A DNA stretch of 64,000 bases from CAZCBX01 sp964497185. Lineage in GTDB: Bacteria > Bdellovibrionota_G > JALEGL01 > JAGRMV01. The position numbers were made by a program, and so were the translations under genes. Location of the stretch: assembly GCA_964497185.1 (NCBI GenBank), contig CAZCBX010000005.1, forward strand, positions 72,568 to 136,567, read 5' to 3'. Positions 43,941-52,920 of the stretch are shown here, one piece after another (within the stretch, counting starts at the first letter, position 1; each line of letters starts with the position of its first letter). Below the pieces are notes generated by a model. It searched no databases, was not told the origin of the DNA, and was given only the letters and a program-made list of their open reading frames with translations.

Positions 43941-44981
43941 TTATAATTCGTAACGAAAACCAAGGTAGTAAAGGTTGCGTGCAAAATCAATTTCCTGTGA
44001 AGAAAGCTCGTTGGAAAAGCGAGAGTATTTGGTTTCCAGCGCCCATTTTTCAGTTGGGTGATAGGCCACCTTGGCCGTGATGGTGTTGAAATTTTGATCT
44101 TCTGCACCCGATAGAAGCACACGCTCGCCTTCGACTGTAAATCCATTAACGCTTGGAAAATTGATGATTTGCAACGTGCTAATTAAATGAAAAGAAAGAG
44201 GCGCTTTTTTTCGAACTTCGTTCTCACCCAATAAATAAGAAATTAAAAAAGTCACGCGATGGTTGGTGGAGTCAAAAAGATCATTGTTGGATTCATTAAG
44301 TTCATATTCATATCGAAGTGAGATGTAGGGAATAATCAGCGCTTTAAAGCCGACTGAAAATTGTTGCTCACGATCTTTTCGGTTGTTTTGACGAAACTGT
44401 TGCAGCGAAAGCGCGTAGCCAGCGGTCATCCAAATATCATTTTTAATTTGCTTTTGAAATTCCCATGAAAGAATTTCAGAAAAAAAGCTAAAAGAGTTTC
44501 GCGGTATAAAATCAAAATAAGTGAGCGATGCGGAAAATAAAAGCTGATGGTCTTCATTGTATTGATGTTGCAAGCGAAAACTTTGCGTAAGGGACCAATA
44601 GTCTTCATTAACATCGCGGCCATCTTGATCAAGCTCATTGCGTTCGTTTTGATGTTTGCCCAGGGTGGTCAAAAGTAAAGTAGTTTTATCATTCACGCGT
44701 ATAAAAAAAGGTAATTGAGCGGATTGCAAAAGCATGTCCTGAGCGTCTTCCTGAAAAAACTTCTTACCACCCAAGTTGTATGACAGCGCAAGAGAAGTAT
44801 TGCGTGATCGGAAAATAGATCCATCACCATGCAGCAGCGCGCGAAAAAGAAAATCACCTTCACTGTTTTCAAAGTTCTTAAACACATTTGAATCGTATTC
44901 AAAGCCTGTTTTTGAATGAAAATTCCAAGCATAAGACGAAAAGCTGATGCAAAGAATGATTAAAAAGATGAAATGCTTCAT
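43941..44981 (-). CDS. Predicted outer-membrane beta-barrel protein
   Basis: A 346-residue protein with a signal peptide (ending SSYA) and then alternating polar/aromatic strands typical of a barrel. It finishes with RNLYYLGFRYEL, an aromatic-rich last strand. No named family is recognised. It is the last gene of an operon with a coiled-coil exported protein and a two-component system, overlapping the former by 4 bp, so the three are probably functionally linked. Confidence 0.65.
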   Translation of the reverse strand: MKHFIFLIILCISFSSYAWNFHSKTGFEYDSNVFKNFENSEGDFLFRALLHGDGSIFRSRNTSLALSYNLGGKKFFQEDAQDMLLQSAQLPFFIRVNDKTTLLLTTLGKHQNERNELDQDGRDVNEDYWSLTQSFRLQHQYNEDHQLLFSASLTYFDFIPRNSFSFFSEILSWEFQKQIKNDIWMTAGYALSLQQFRQNNRKDREQQFSVGFKALIIPYISLRYEYELNESNNDLFDSTNHRVTFLISYLLGENEVRKKAPLSFHLISTLQIINFPSVNGFTVEGERVLLSGAEDQNFNTITAKVAYHPTEKWALETKYSRFSNELSSQEIDFARNLYYLGFRYEL

Positions 44982-46165
44982 AAGTTCTCCAGTTTTTTTC
45001 GTAGGAACAAAGTCTGATTTTGTAAATTCTGTAAAATTGTTTGTAGGTAGGCTAATTTCCGCGCAATAAAATCAGTTTGTGTCTCGTTTTGGAGGCGCTG
45101 CATATTTTGAATATTTTTGGATATTTGTTGAGGGTTGGCCACAAGTAAGTCTGTGGGCTTGGTTATGATGTCACCCTTGTCATCCTTCATGGCTGCATTG
45201 GGTGCATATATAAACATATCTTCAATCATTTGAGTTTGAAGTTTGGGATCAATGATTTCAAAGTTTTGATCAATGGCATCGACCTCGGGTTCAAGCTCAA
45301 GCCCCAAGTCAGTGTCGGGGTCAATTTCAGGAGTCACCGGTGGTTCAGGATCAATGGGCGGCTCAGGATCTACGGGTTCAGTGGGCGGCTCAGGAATTTC
45401 GGAAGGCATTTCTGTATTTTCACCCTCCATATCGGCATTGGCTTCTAATTCTCTTTTGCGCGCTCTACCCTGAATAAAACCCTGTTCACCGAAAAACTGT
45501 TCTTCGTTGATGAGAAAAGCAAGCTCCTTGCTTAAGGCAGACTTTTGACGTTGAACAGTGGCTTCTTGCTCAATATGGTCAATTAATCCTTTTAAGTGAA
45601 ATTGAAGGTCCTCCAGTACAACGATTTGGTCTTTGATTTCATCGCGATCATAAGTTTTTTCAGTCGAAAGCGAAAACTCAAATGGTTGAGAGGGTTGTGT
45701 GCTGGAAGTTTGGGTAGGGAGTATTTCTTGCAGCGCAATATAAGCTTTCATGATGCGCGCATTTTCAGTTTCTGATTGTAAATGAGCTTGTGTCAATTTA
45801 AGTTCAATCTCTTCTAAAAGCTGATTTTTCTGTCTAAGAATGGCGCCTTGAAGAAGTGATTGTTTTTTATACAACCCTTGTAACTCTTTCGAGGTTTGCT
45901 GTGCTTCTTGCATCTTTTTTTGTAGGGCATTGCTTTTAAAAAAATCATCATTTTTCGAATCTTTCAGCTTTCGTATTTCTTTGCCCATCTCAGAAAGTCG
46001 TTTTTGCAGTTGTTGAGATTTTTTTTGGGTTTCATGAAACTGTTTACTTTGAACGTGCAACTGTTCAATTTTTTCATGATAGGGTTCATTGGCATACAAG
46101 TCAGCAGCCATCAACGCAATGCCAATGCAGATCATGTACATCCAATATGGGCTCTTACAGCGCAT
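44978..46165 (-). CDS. Exported coiled-coil protein with Pro/Glu-rich segment
   Basis: A 395-residue protein. An N-terminal membrane or signal segment (about residues 8-22) is followed by a long Gln/Lys/Glu coiled coil (about 28-125), a second helical region, a Pro-Glu-Asp repeat stretch (about 265-300, PEPPTEPVDPEPPIDPEPP) and a helical C-terminus. I do not recognise a family. The start MRCKSPYWMYM at 46165 is preceded by AAGGAATTGGG and overlaps the regulator gene by 11 bp. Confidence 0.6.
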   Translation of the reverse strand: MRCKSPYWMYMICIGIALMAADLYANEPYHEKIEQLHVQSKQFHETQKKSQQLQKRLSEMGKEIRKLKDSKNDDFFKSNALQKKMQEAQQTSKELQGLYKKQSLLQGAILRQKNQLLEEIELKLTQAHLQSETENARIMKAYIALQEILPTQTSSTQPSQPFEFSLSTEKTYDRDEIKDQIVVLEDLQFHLKGLIDHIEQEATVQRQKSALSKELAFLINEEQFFGEQGFIQGRARKRELEANADMEGENTEMPSEIPEPPTEPVDPEPPIDPEPPVTPEIDPDTDLGLELEPEVDAIDQNFEIIDPKLQTQMIEDMFIYAPNAAMKDDKGDIITKPTDLLVANPQQISKNIQNMQRLQNETQTDFIARKLAYLQTILQNLQNQTLFLRKKLENL

Positions 46166-47498
46166 CAATTCCCAATTCCTTGAGTTTGCTTTCAAGCTCT
46201 TTGATTTTTAACCCTAAAAATTTGGCAGCGGCTGCTGCAGAGCCACGGTGTTTTTGCAGGGTTTCCAATACATACATTTTTTCAAAATGTTTTATGGCTT
46301 CATGAAGCGGTAGCATTTTATTTTTTGTATAAGTAGGAATGCTTTCTACATTGCTTTTTAGGGGGATGTCGTCAGGCTCAATGACTTCTTTACCCAATGC
46401 AACCAGTCGTTCCATCATGGTTTCTAATTCTCGAATGTTGCCAGGCCAAGGGTACATCTGTAGTGCAAGGAGGGCATCTTGCGTTAAGGTAACTTCTCTA
46501 CCAAATTTTTTCTTATATTTATTCAAATAAAAATGGACCATGTCGGGCACGTCTTTGGCTCTGTCGCGTAATGGAGGTAAGTGAAAAAGTGCGCTAGAAA
46601 TGGCGTAATATAAATCTTCACGAAATAAATCTTTGTTTAAATGTTCTTGTATATTGGGTTGGCTTGCCCCAATGATTCGAACATCGATGGCAATTTTTTT
46701 ATCGCTTCCAACGCGTTCAAATGAGCGGTCCAAAAGCATACGATGAAGCTTTTGTTGAATGGTTTGGGGTAGCGATAATATTTCATCCAAGAAAAGGGTT
46801 CCATTTTGAGCAAGCTCGATTTTCCCTAGTTTTCGTTGCTTGGTGGTCGCGCTTACAGCAAGGCCAAATAATTCAACTTGCAATTCTTCTTCTGTAAAAG
46901 CAGAACAGTCAATTTTGATAAAAGCTTTGTTTTTTCGATAGCTGGCCTGATGAAGGGTTCGTGCAAAGATGTCTTTACCCGTGCCTCGTTCTCCTGTGAT
47001 CATGATGTGCGCATCGGTTTGCGCAACTTTTTCCATTTGATCTTGCATTTTCTTCATCCACGGAGATTGTCCAAACACTGTTTTTTGGATTTTCTTCATT
47101 TGCTCATCGCGCAGATATGCATTTTCAGCTTTGGCTTGTGCAAGTTCCAGTGCTTTTTGTACTTTGACGCGCAAGAGATCGGGTGGAAAAGGTTTGGCAA
47201 TAAAATCGAATGCTCCATGTTTCATGGCTTCAACTGCGATCTCAATGGTGCCAAAAGCAGTGATCATCATCACGGTGGTCTGGGGTGCCTGTTGTTTGAT
47301 CGATTGCAAGACCTGCATGCCATCCATGTCTTCCATTTTTAAATCGGTGATCACGAATTCAGGTCCACTGGCGTGAAAGTATTCCAAGCCTTCTCGACCA
47401 CTATTGGCACCATACACTTCGTGGCCTAATTTTTTTAAAATTTGAACAATGCCTTCACGCATGGTCGTATTGTCTTCAATTACTAGTATATGGGCCAT
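46155..47498 (-). CDS. NtrC-family response regulator lacking the GAFTGA motif
   Basis: A 447-residue protein with a receiver domain (phosphate acceptor Asp52 in TDLKM), an AAA+ domain (Walker A GERGTGKD near 169-176, Walker B LFLDEI near 235-240) and a Fis-like helix-turn-helix at the C-terminus. After ELFG (209-212) the loop that contacts sigma-54, GAFTGA in activators, is replaced by LAVSATTKQRKLG and is about two residues shorter. It may regulate without sigma-54. Its partner kinase is directly upstream. Confidence 0.88.
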   Translation of the reverse strand: MAHILVIEDNTTMREGIVQILKKLGHEVYGANSGREGLEYFHASGPEFVITDLKMEDMDGMQVLQSIKQQAPQTTVMMITAFGTIEIAVEAMKHGAFDFIAKPFPPDLLRVKVQKALELAQAKAENAYLRDEQMKKIQKTVFGQSPWMKKMQDQMEKVAQTDAHIMITGERGTGKDIFARTLHQASYRKNKAFIKIDCSAFTEEELQVELFGLAVSATTKQRKLGKIELAQNGTLFLDEILSLPQTIQQKLHRMLLDRSFERVGSDKKIAIDVRIIGASQPNIQEHLNKDLFREDLYYAISSALFHLPPLRDRAKDVPDMVHFYLNKYKKKFGREVTLTQDALLALQMYPWPGNIRELETMMERLVALGKEVIEPDDIPLKSNVESIPTYTKNKMLPLHEAIKHFEKMYVLETLQKHRGSAAAAAKFLGLKIKELESKLKELGIDAL

Positions 47499-47529
47499 GA
47501 CGATCCTCTGTATAAAGTAAAGCTGTAAG

Positions 47530-49026
47530 TCATTGTTTCACCGGAAGGAGAATGCGCACCAATGTGCCTTGATTTTGATTGGACTCGATTTCGATATCTC
47601 CACCATGGGCTGCAATAATTTTTTGAACCATGGCCAATCCCAGTCCATTTCCATATTCTTTGGTGGTAAAGAAGGGTTGAAACAATTTTTCCTTATCTTG
47701 CGCGCGGATGCCAGAACCAGAGTCCTGAATTTCTAGCGTCACATTTTTCTCACCATAGATGCAAAGAAAAGAAAGTTGCTTGGGCTGTTTATCCATGGCA
47801 TCCAATGCATTCTCTATTAAATTATGTAGCGCGCGTTCAAGATGGTGTCTGTCGCCTTCAATTTTCACCCTGGCATCGATTTCTTTGTTTATTTGAACTT
47901 TTTGTTTTTCAAAAATACCGGACCAATGGAAAAATAAATCGTTAAAAAATTCTTGCATGTCAATGGTCGAAAGCTGTAAGGCAGGTTTTCTCGCAAAGTT
48001 TAAAAATTCATCGACCAATTTCTTAAGGTTATTGGTTTCAAATAATATCTTATCAACGGATTGTTGATCTTGCTGATCCAATGAACTTTCCTTTAATAAA
48101 TTGGCAAATAATTCAATACCGCCCAATGGATTTCGAACCTCATGCGCAATCCCCCGTAGCATCACTTGCAGACTTTGATCACGTTCGATGATTTTCTGTC
48201 TCATTTCGTCCATGACGTAGGATAAAAAACCAATTTCATTTTGTGTTTGTATTTCAATTTCATGATCGAGCTGACCGTCACCAATGCGCTGGGCCGATAA
48301 CACCAAATGGTCGATGGGATTGACAATTTTCCGAGATAGAAGATAGCTAATGACCAAAATTATAAAAATAAAGAAAATACCCGCTCCAATGATTCTTCGT
48401 TCAAGCGCACGGAGATTTTTAAAAAAGGATGCGTTTCCATCCACGCCCACAATGGCCATCACTGCATTTTGATCTGGATCGACGATGGGGGCAAAAGCAG
48501 ATTTATAGAATTGACCATCTTGCCCCTTAAATAAAACAGATGGTTGGGCCATGCCAGGTTGAACAGCTTCTATTTCAGTTTGGTGAAGTGCAAATCTCTC
48601 GAAAGAGGGAGCCAGCTGTGTGTCAGCGCCACTGGTGTCCAGATACATTTGACCATTGACATCCATAATATAAATACGTTCGATATCCTGGCGCTTTTCT
48701 AGCCGCTGTAGTTTCTCTTCGATATTTTGATAAGTTTGGCCTTGGGTACCAGCCGTTTGCAGTGACAAGAGTTGAAAAGGTTTGATTTGTAGGGCACTCA
48801 TCTCCGCAGTTGTGGCTAGGCGTTTGCCCAGTTCATCATCCAGCGCATTTTTGGTTGAAATATAAAAGAATGCGCTTAGAAAAATAAAAATAAGTAAAAC
48901 GGGAAACAAGTAATAAAAAATAAGCGTGTTTTGAATGCGGTTGGGAAAAGACAGAATATCTGAAATCGAAATGTTCGAATTATGGGAGGACGTTTTCAAG
49001 GTGTTCAATTTTCCATGTCGGGTCAT
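47530..49026 (-). CDS. Membrane sensor histidine kinase
   Basis: A 498-residue kinase. Membrane helices at about 33-56 and 211-230 enclose a periplasmic sensor of about 155 residues. Then come a HAMP domain, the H-box with His295 in RGIAHEVRNPLGG, the N-box LIENALDAM and the G-boxes DSGSGIR and GNGLGLAM. It autophosphorylates and passes phosphate to the regulator 31 bp downstream. The N-terminus overlaps yraN by 47 bp; a TTG inside is a possible later start. Confidence 0.9.
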   Translation of the reverse strand: MTRHGKLNTLKTSSHNSNISISDILSFPNRIQNTLIFYYLFPVLLIFIFLSAFFYISTKNALDDELGKRLATTAEMSALQIKPFQLLSLQTAGTQGQTYQNIEEKLQRLEKRQDIERIYIMDVNGQMYLDTSGADTQLAPSFERFALHQTEIEAVQPGMAQPSVLFKGQDGQFYKSAFAPIVDPDQNAVMAIVGVDGNASFFKNLRALERRIIGAGIFFIFIILVISYLLSRKIVNPIDHLVLSAQRIGDGQLDHEIEIQTQNEIGFLSYVMDEMRQKIIERDQSLQVMLRGIAHEVRNPLGGIELFANLLKESSLDQQDQQSVDKILFETNNLKKLVDEFLNFARKPALQLSTIDMQEFFNDLFFHWSGIFEKQKVQINKEIDARVKIEGDRHHLERALHNLIENALDAMDKQPKQLSFLCIYGEKNVTLEIQDSGSGIRAQDKEKLFQPFFTTKEYGNGLGLAMVQKIIAAHGGDIEIESNQNQGTLVRILLPVKQ

Positions 49027-49330
49027 GATATTCTACCAAAATAAGATCAACCCGTTGATCCATCTCTTGAGGTAATCTTACACTATATGCTTGGGCAAGC
49101 TGACGAAGTTTTTTTTGTTTTTTATGGTCAAAGTGATCAATGGGTGAAAAATGCTGGTTGCTTCGAATGGTTTTTACCTCGACAAACACCAAACAATCTT
49201 GATCTTGGGCTACAATATCAAGCTCGCCTCGGGGCAGACGAACGTTTTGGGCCACGATTTTAAGTCGTTTCTTTTTTAAAAAAGCGGCGGCTTGTTGTTC
49301 GCCTAAGCGACCGAGTTCATGCGGATTCAT
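48980..49330 (-). CDS. yraN: UPF0102 / YraN family protein
   Basis: A 116-residue protein with the endonuclease-like fold of YraN: GRLGEQQAAAFLKKK, RLPRGELDIVAQD and VFVEVKT, which carry the D-ExK residues of restriction-type nucleases. In many genomes it lies next to rnhB, as nearly here. I chose the ATG at 49330 because MNPHELGRLGE is the typical start. Biological role is unsettled. Confidence 0.88.
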   Translation of the reverse strand: MNPHELGRLGEQQAAAFLKKKRLKIVAQNVRLPRGELDIVAQDQDCLVFVEVKTIRSNQHFSPIDHFDHKKQKKLRQLAQAYSVRLPQEMDQRVDLILVEYHDPTWKIEHLENVLP

Positions 49331-49397
49331 GGATATTTCATACCATGCTACTGCCATCATGCAAGGTCAGCGCTTCAGAACTTTTTAGAACATACCT

Positions 49398-50453
49398 TTA
49401 TAAATCAGAGAGGAGCCAAGCCCATGATTTTCGAGCCCCCTGGGTAGCCAAACTGGACCAAACACCGGTGTAGAGCTGGCAAAGTGGGCCATAAGCAAGA
49501 TACGCCTGAACATCGCTTGGGTGCATGATGCCCCCACATCCAATCAGGTGTGTGGCGGCTTGACATTGTGCAAGGGCGTCTTTCCATTGAGCCAGCAAAG
49601 ATAAATTTTGACTGCGCAGGGGCGCGCCGCTGAGTCCCCCGCCATGCTTATATCTAAAATACTCTGCATGGCGTTGATCCACGGTTGCCAGCCGATCGAC
49701 CTGATAGTCTTTTGTTGTATTGCCAATGACCAAAGCGTCGATTTTGCCTTCCGCACAAAGTTGGAGGATTTTAGAGTTGGGTTTCATGGGCTGTAGTTTA
49801 AGCACGATGGGAAGATCGAATTCAAAACACGCTTCTGGCACATCCAGCTTTGTTAAATCCTCACCCACATTGGGGCAGCTTTGATTGATTTCAATAAAAT
49901 CGACATGGTTTTGAGCCTTTTGTATGCAAGTGATAATGCCATGATTTTTTGCCTGGTCGTCATCCAAGGGGTGGCCCATCACACTCAAACCAATTGGAAA
50001 TGCGTGGGGCTTGTATTGGACTCTGAATTTTTGAATGTTTTCGACGATCACATCAATACCTGGGCTTGGCAGGCCCAAGGCGTTGATGGCAGCGTGAGAC
50101 GCTGATAAAGGCAACCATGGCGTGCCAGGATTGCCTTTATGGGGCCGATGGAGGGCAGTGCCAACCACCACATACCCAGCGCCAAGCCTGTATAAAAAGC
50201 CAAGCATGCTGCCATCTTTGTCCAGGCCGGCGGCTACACCCAAAGGATTTCGAAACTCAAGGCCCATGCATTGAACTGGGACAGTAGGTACAACGCCTTT
50301 GGCACTGAAGTGCGCCAGGGTGGGCATAATTTTTTTTCGTGCCCATGAGTAAAAGCCAATGAGCCAAGCAGAAGGTAAAAGTCGGGTCAGTACGGGGCGG
50401 AGAATCAAATAGTCAAATTTAATCAGCACGATGCGTAATACCCTATCACACAT
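49398..50453 (-). CDS. pyrD: Dihydroorotate dehydrogenase-like flavoprotein
   Basis: A 351-residue FMN TIM-barrel protein. The class 2 DHODH layout is seen: a hydrophobic N-terminal helix region (about 15-45), NPLGVAAGLDKDG, and GGGLSGAPL and GCGGI phosphate-binding motifs. But the catalytic base lies in INQSCPN (Cys193), where class 2 enzymes have Ser, and the substrate Asn loop reads INALGLPSPG. It may be a divergent PyrD or a related oxidoreductase. Confidence in the fold is high, in the substrate moderate. Confidence 0.75.
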   Translation of the reverse strand: MCDRVLRIVLIKFDYLILRPVLTRLLPSAWLIGFYSWARKKIMPTLAHFSAKGVVPTVPVQCMGLEFRNPLGVAAGLDKDGSMLGFLYRLGAGYVVVGTALHRPHKGNPGTPWLPLSASHAAINALGLPSPGIDVIVENIQKFRVQYKPHAFPIGLSVMGHPLDDDQAKNHGIITCIQKAQNHVDFIEINQSCPNVGEDLTKLDVPEACFEFDLPIVLKLQPMKPNSKILQLCAEGKIDALVIGNTTKDYQVDRLATVDQRHAEYFRYKHGGGLSGAPLRSQNLSLLAQWKDALAQCQAATHLIGCGGIMHPSDVQAYLAYGPLCQLYTGVWSSLATQGARKSWAWLLSDL

Positions 50454-50516
50454 CCAAAAGCTTCACATCCTCTAGGTGATGCGTTCAACAAGCCGACGAT
50501 GGGCTCACAGCAGAGG

Positions 50517-51137
50517 TTATCCGAAAGAAAACGATTTCCGGTGTAGGGGGCAGAGGCCATGTTGCTGCACGGCTTGTCGATGCAACTTGGTGCCATATCC
50601 TTTATGCTGCGCAAAGCCATAGGCTGGATAAAGACGATCTTGTTCCATCATCCACTGGTCACGATGCACTTTGGCCAGAATGGATGCGGCCCCAATGGAA
50701 ACCACACGATCATCGCCTTTAATGATGGTTCGCTGCGCAATATCCATATCCAATTTTTGATTGCCGTCCACCAAGCAGAGCGAGGGCGAGGGACTGAGTT
50801 GCATGATGGCTTGTTTCATCGCCAGCAGCGATGCCTGCAAAATATTGATTTGATCGATGATGCGGGGTTCAATCATGACAATGGCATACCCAAGTGCATG
50901 GGCCTTGATTTGGGGGTACAAAGCGGCCCGTTTTTTTGCTGAAATTTTTTTCGAATCTCGAATTTGATCTGCAAAAGGGCATTGATTTGGATCCAAGATC
51001 ACTGCCGCCGCTGCCACCGGACCCGCAACGCAACCCCGACCGACTTCATCTACACCGGCAATGGTTGGGTAACCACTTTGATAAAAATGCTTTTCGACCT
51101 CAAAGGCCACAAGGGTGTCTGGCGCTTTATACTTCAT
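50517..51137 (-). CDS. rnhB: Ribonuclease HII
   Basis: Removes ribonucleotides and RNA primers from DNA. The 206-residue protein has the active-site motifs GVDEVGRG (Asp30, Glu31), LVDGNQKL and AASILAKVHRDQWM. The start at 51137 fits the usual short N-terminus and overlaps the aspS end by 11 bp; the open frame continues 17 codons upstream. It is part of the minus-strand hisS-aspS-rnhB row. Confidence 0.93.
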   Translation of the reverse strand: MKYKAPDTLVAFEVEKHFYQSGYPTIAGVDEVGRGCVAGPVAAAAVILDPNQCPFADQIRDSKKISAKKRAALYPQIKAHALGYAIVMIEPRIIDQINILQASLLAMKQAIMQLSPSPSLCLVDGNQKLDMDIAQRTIIKGDDRVVSIGAASILAKVHRDQWMMEQDRLYPAYGFAQHKGYGTKLHRQAVQQHGLCPLHRKSFSFG

Positions 51138-52920
51138 CGCCCTTGGTACGGTACGAAAGATGGAGCTCCAAAAGTTGATCCAAATCAATGGGCCCTGGGG
51201 CGTCCACCATCAAATCACTGGCATTTTGCGTTTTTGGAAACGCAATGACATCACGCAAAGATTCACAACCAGCCAAAAGCATGGCGATGCGGTCCAAACC
51301 CAATGCAATACCACCATGAGGTGGCGTGCCATATTCAAGGGCGTCCAGAAAAAACCCAAATTTTTCTTTGGCTTCTTCGGTGCTCAAACCCAATGCTTTA
51401 AAAACTGCAGCTTGAATGTCATTTTGGTGAATTCGAATGGAACCCCCGCCAATTTCAAATCCATTCAGGACCAGGTCGTATGCATTGGAACGTACATTTT
51501 CTAAATCTTTGCTCTCCATTACTTTTTTAACATCCTCAGGATGGGGCTGTGTAAAAGGATGATGCAGCGATACGTAGCGCTGTGCCTCCGGGTTGTATTC
51601 CATCAAGGGAAAAGACTCGACCCATAAAAAAGACCAGGGCGTCTCAGGTCCAATGTCACATTTTTCCAGTGCAGCTTTTTTGATGCCACCCAGCGCTGCG
51701 CGTGCAATGGATGGTTGATCGGCCACCAATAAGCCCACATCCCCCGCTTCCAGGCCAAGGGCCTGGGCGGCGTTTTCCAATTCATCGGGCCGTAAAAACT
51801 TTTCAATGCTTGAACTCAGTCCGGTTTCTTTCTTTCGAATCCATACCAAACCTTTGGCCCCAAATTTTTGAACTTCTTTGGTGAGGCCATCGATTTGACT
51901 TCGAGAAAGTCGATCACCGGTTGGTAGGCGCAGGCCACGAATTTCGCCTTGCTCTTGAACAACGGTTTTAAAAACCTTAAAATCAGTGGTGGCAAACACG
52001 CTGGATACATCGACCAGCGGATATGGATAGCGCATGTCTGGTTTATCGGAAGCATAGGTTGCCATGGCCTGTGCATAAGACATCCGTGGAAAAGGAGCCG
52101 TTAACGCCACGCCCAGAATATCTTGCCAGATTTTTTTCATGAGGCCTTCCATCAACGTCATGACATCTTCTTGTGTGACAAAACTCATCTCCACATCCAG
52201 TTGTGTGAATTCAGGTTGTCGATCGGCACGCAAATCTTCGTCCCGAAAACATCGGACAATTTGGTAGTAACGATCAACATTGGCAATCATTAAAATTTGC
52301 TTAAAAATCTGGGGGGATTGGGGCAGGGCAAAAAACTGTTTTTCATGCACGCGACTGGGCACCACATAATCTCTGGCACCCTCAGGGGTGGATTTGGTGA
52401 GATAGGGGGTTTCGACCTCTAAAAAGTCTTGGTCATGCAAATAGGTTCGGATGGCATGATTGAGCTGATGGCGAATGCGTAAGTTTTTCTGCAGAGGCTT
52501 GCGGCGTAAGTCCAGGTACCGGTATTGAAGGCGTGTCAATTCTGATGTTTTGGGCTCGTCTTCGATTTGAAACGGCAGTGGCTTGGACGGGTTGTAAATT
52601 TTAATTTGTGTGGCTGCAACTTCAATGGTGCCGGTTGTTAAATGAGGATTGATCATTTCTTTGGGTCGTGGCTGAACACGGCCGTGAATCTGAATCACAA
52701 ATTCATTTCGAACACTTTGGGCAGTTTCATGGGCTTTCGGATCGGTTTCAGGATTGAAAACGATTTGTGAAATGCCATAGCGATCCCGCAAATCAATAAA
52801 TATCAAGCCCCCGTGGTCACGCCGGGAGTCCACCCAGCCACTGAGCACAATGTCTTGGCCAGCAAATGTTGAATCAATTTCACCACATGTATGGGTTCGG
52901 TACAGGTTCGAGATGGTCAT
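51127..52920 (-). CDS. aspS: Aspartyl-tRNA synthetase
   Basis: A 597-residue class IIb synthetase of bacterial type: an N-terminal OB anticodon domain (about 1-105, YRTHTCGEID), the catalytic core with motif 2 (FRDEDLRADRQPEFTQLDVEMSF), the GAD insertion (about 300-420) and motif 3 (GIALGLDRIAML). AAAGGTG precedes the ATG at 52920, which overlaps the hisS stop by 4 bp. Whether it also charges tRNA-Asn cannot be judged. Confidence 0.95.
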   Translation of the reverse strand: MTISNLYRTHTCGEIDSTFAGQDIVLSGWVDSRRDHGGLIFIDLRDRYGISQIVFNPETDPKAHETAQSVRNEFVIQIHGRVQPRPKEMINPHLTTGTIEVAATQIKIYNPSKPLPFQIEDEPKTSELTRLQYRYLDLRRKPLQKNLRIRHQLNHAIRTYLHDQDFLEVETPYLTKSTPEGARDYVVPSRVHEKQFFALPQSPQIFKQILMIANVDRYYQIVRCFRDEDLRADRQPEFTQLDVEMSFVTQEDVMTLMEGLMKKIWQDILGVALTAPFPRMSYAQAMATYASDKPDMRYPYPLVDVSSVFATTDFKVFKTVVQEQGEIRGLRLPTGDRLSRSQIDGLTKEVQKFGAKGLVWIRKKETGLSSSIEKFLRPDELENAAQALGLEAGDVGLLVADQPSIARAALGGIKKAALEKCDIGPETPWSFLWVESFPLMEYNPEAQRYVSLHHPFTQPHPEDVKKVMESKDLENVRSNAYDLVLNGFEIGGGSIRIHQNDIQAAVFKALGLSTEEAKEKFGFFLDALEYGTPPHGGIALGLDRIAMLLAGCESLRDVIAFPKTQNASDLMVDAPGPIDLDQLLELHLSYRTKGDEV

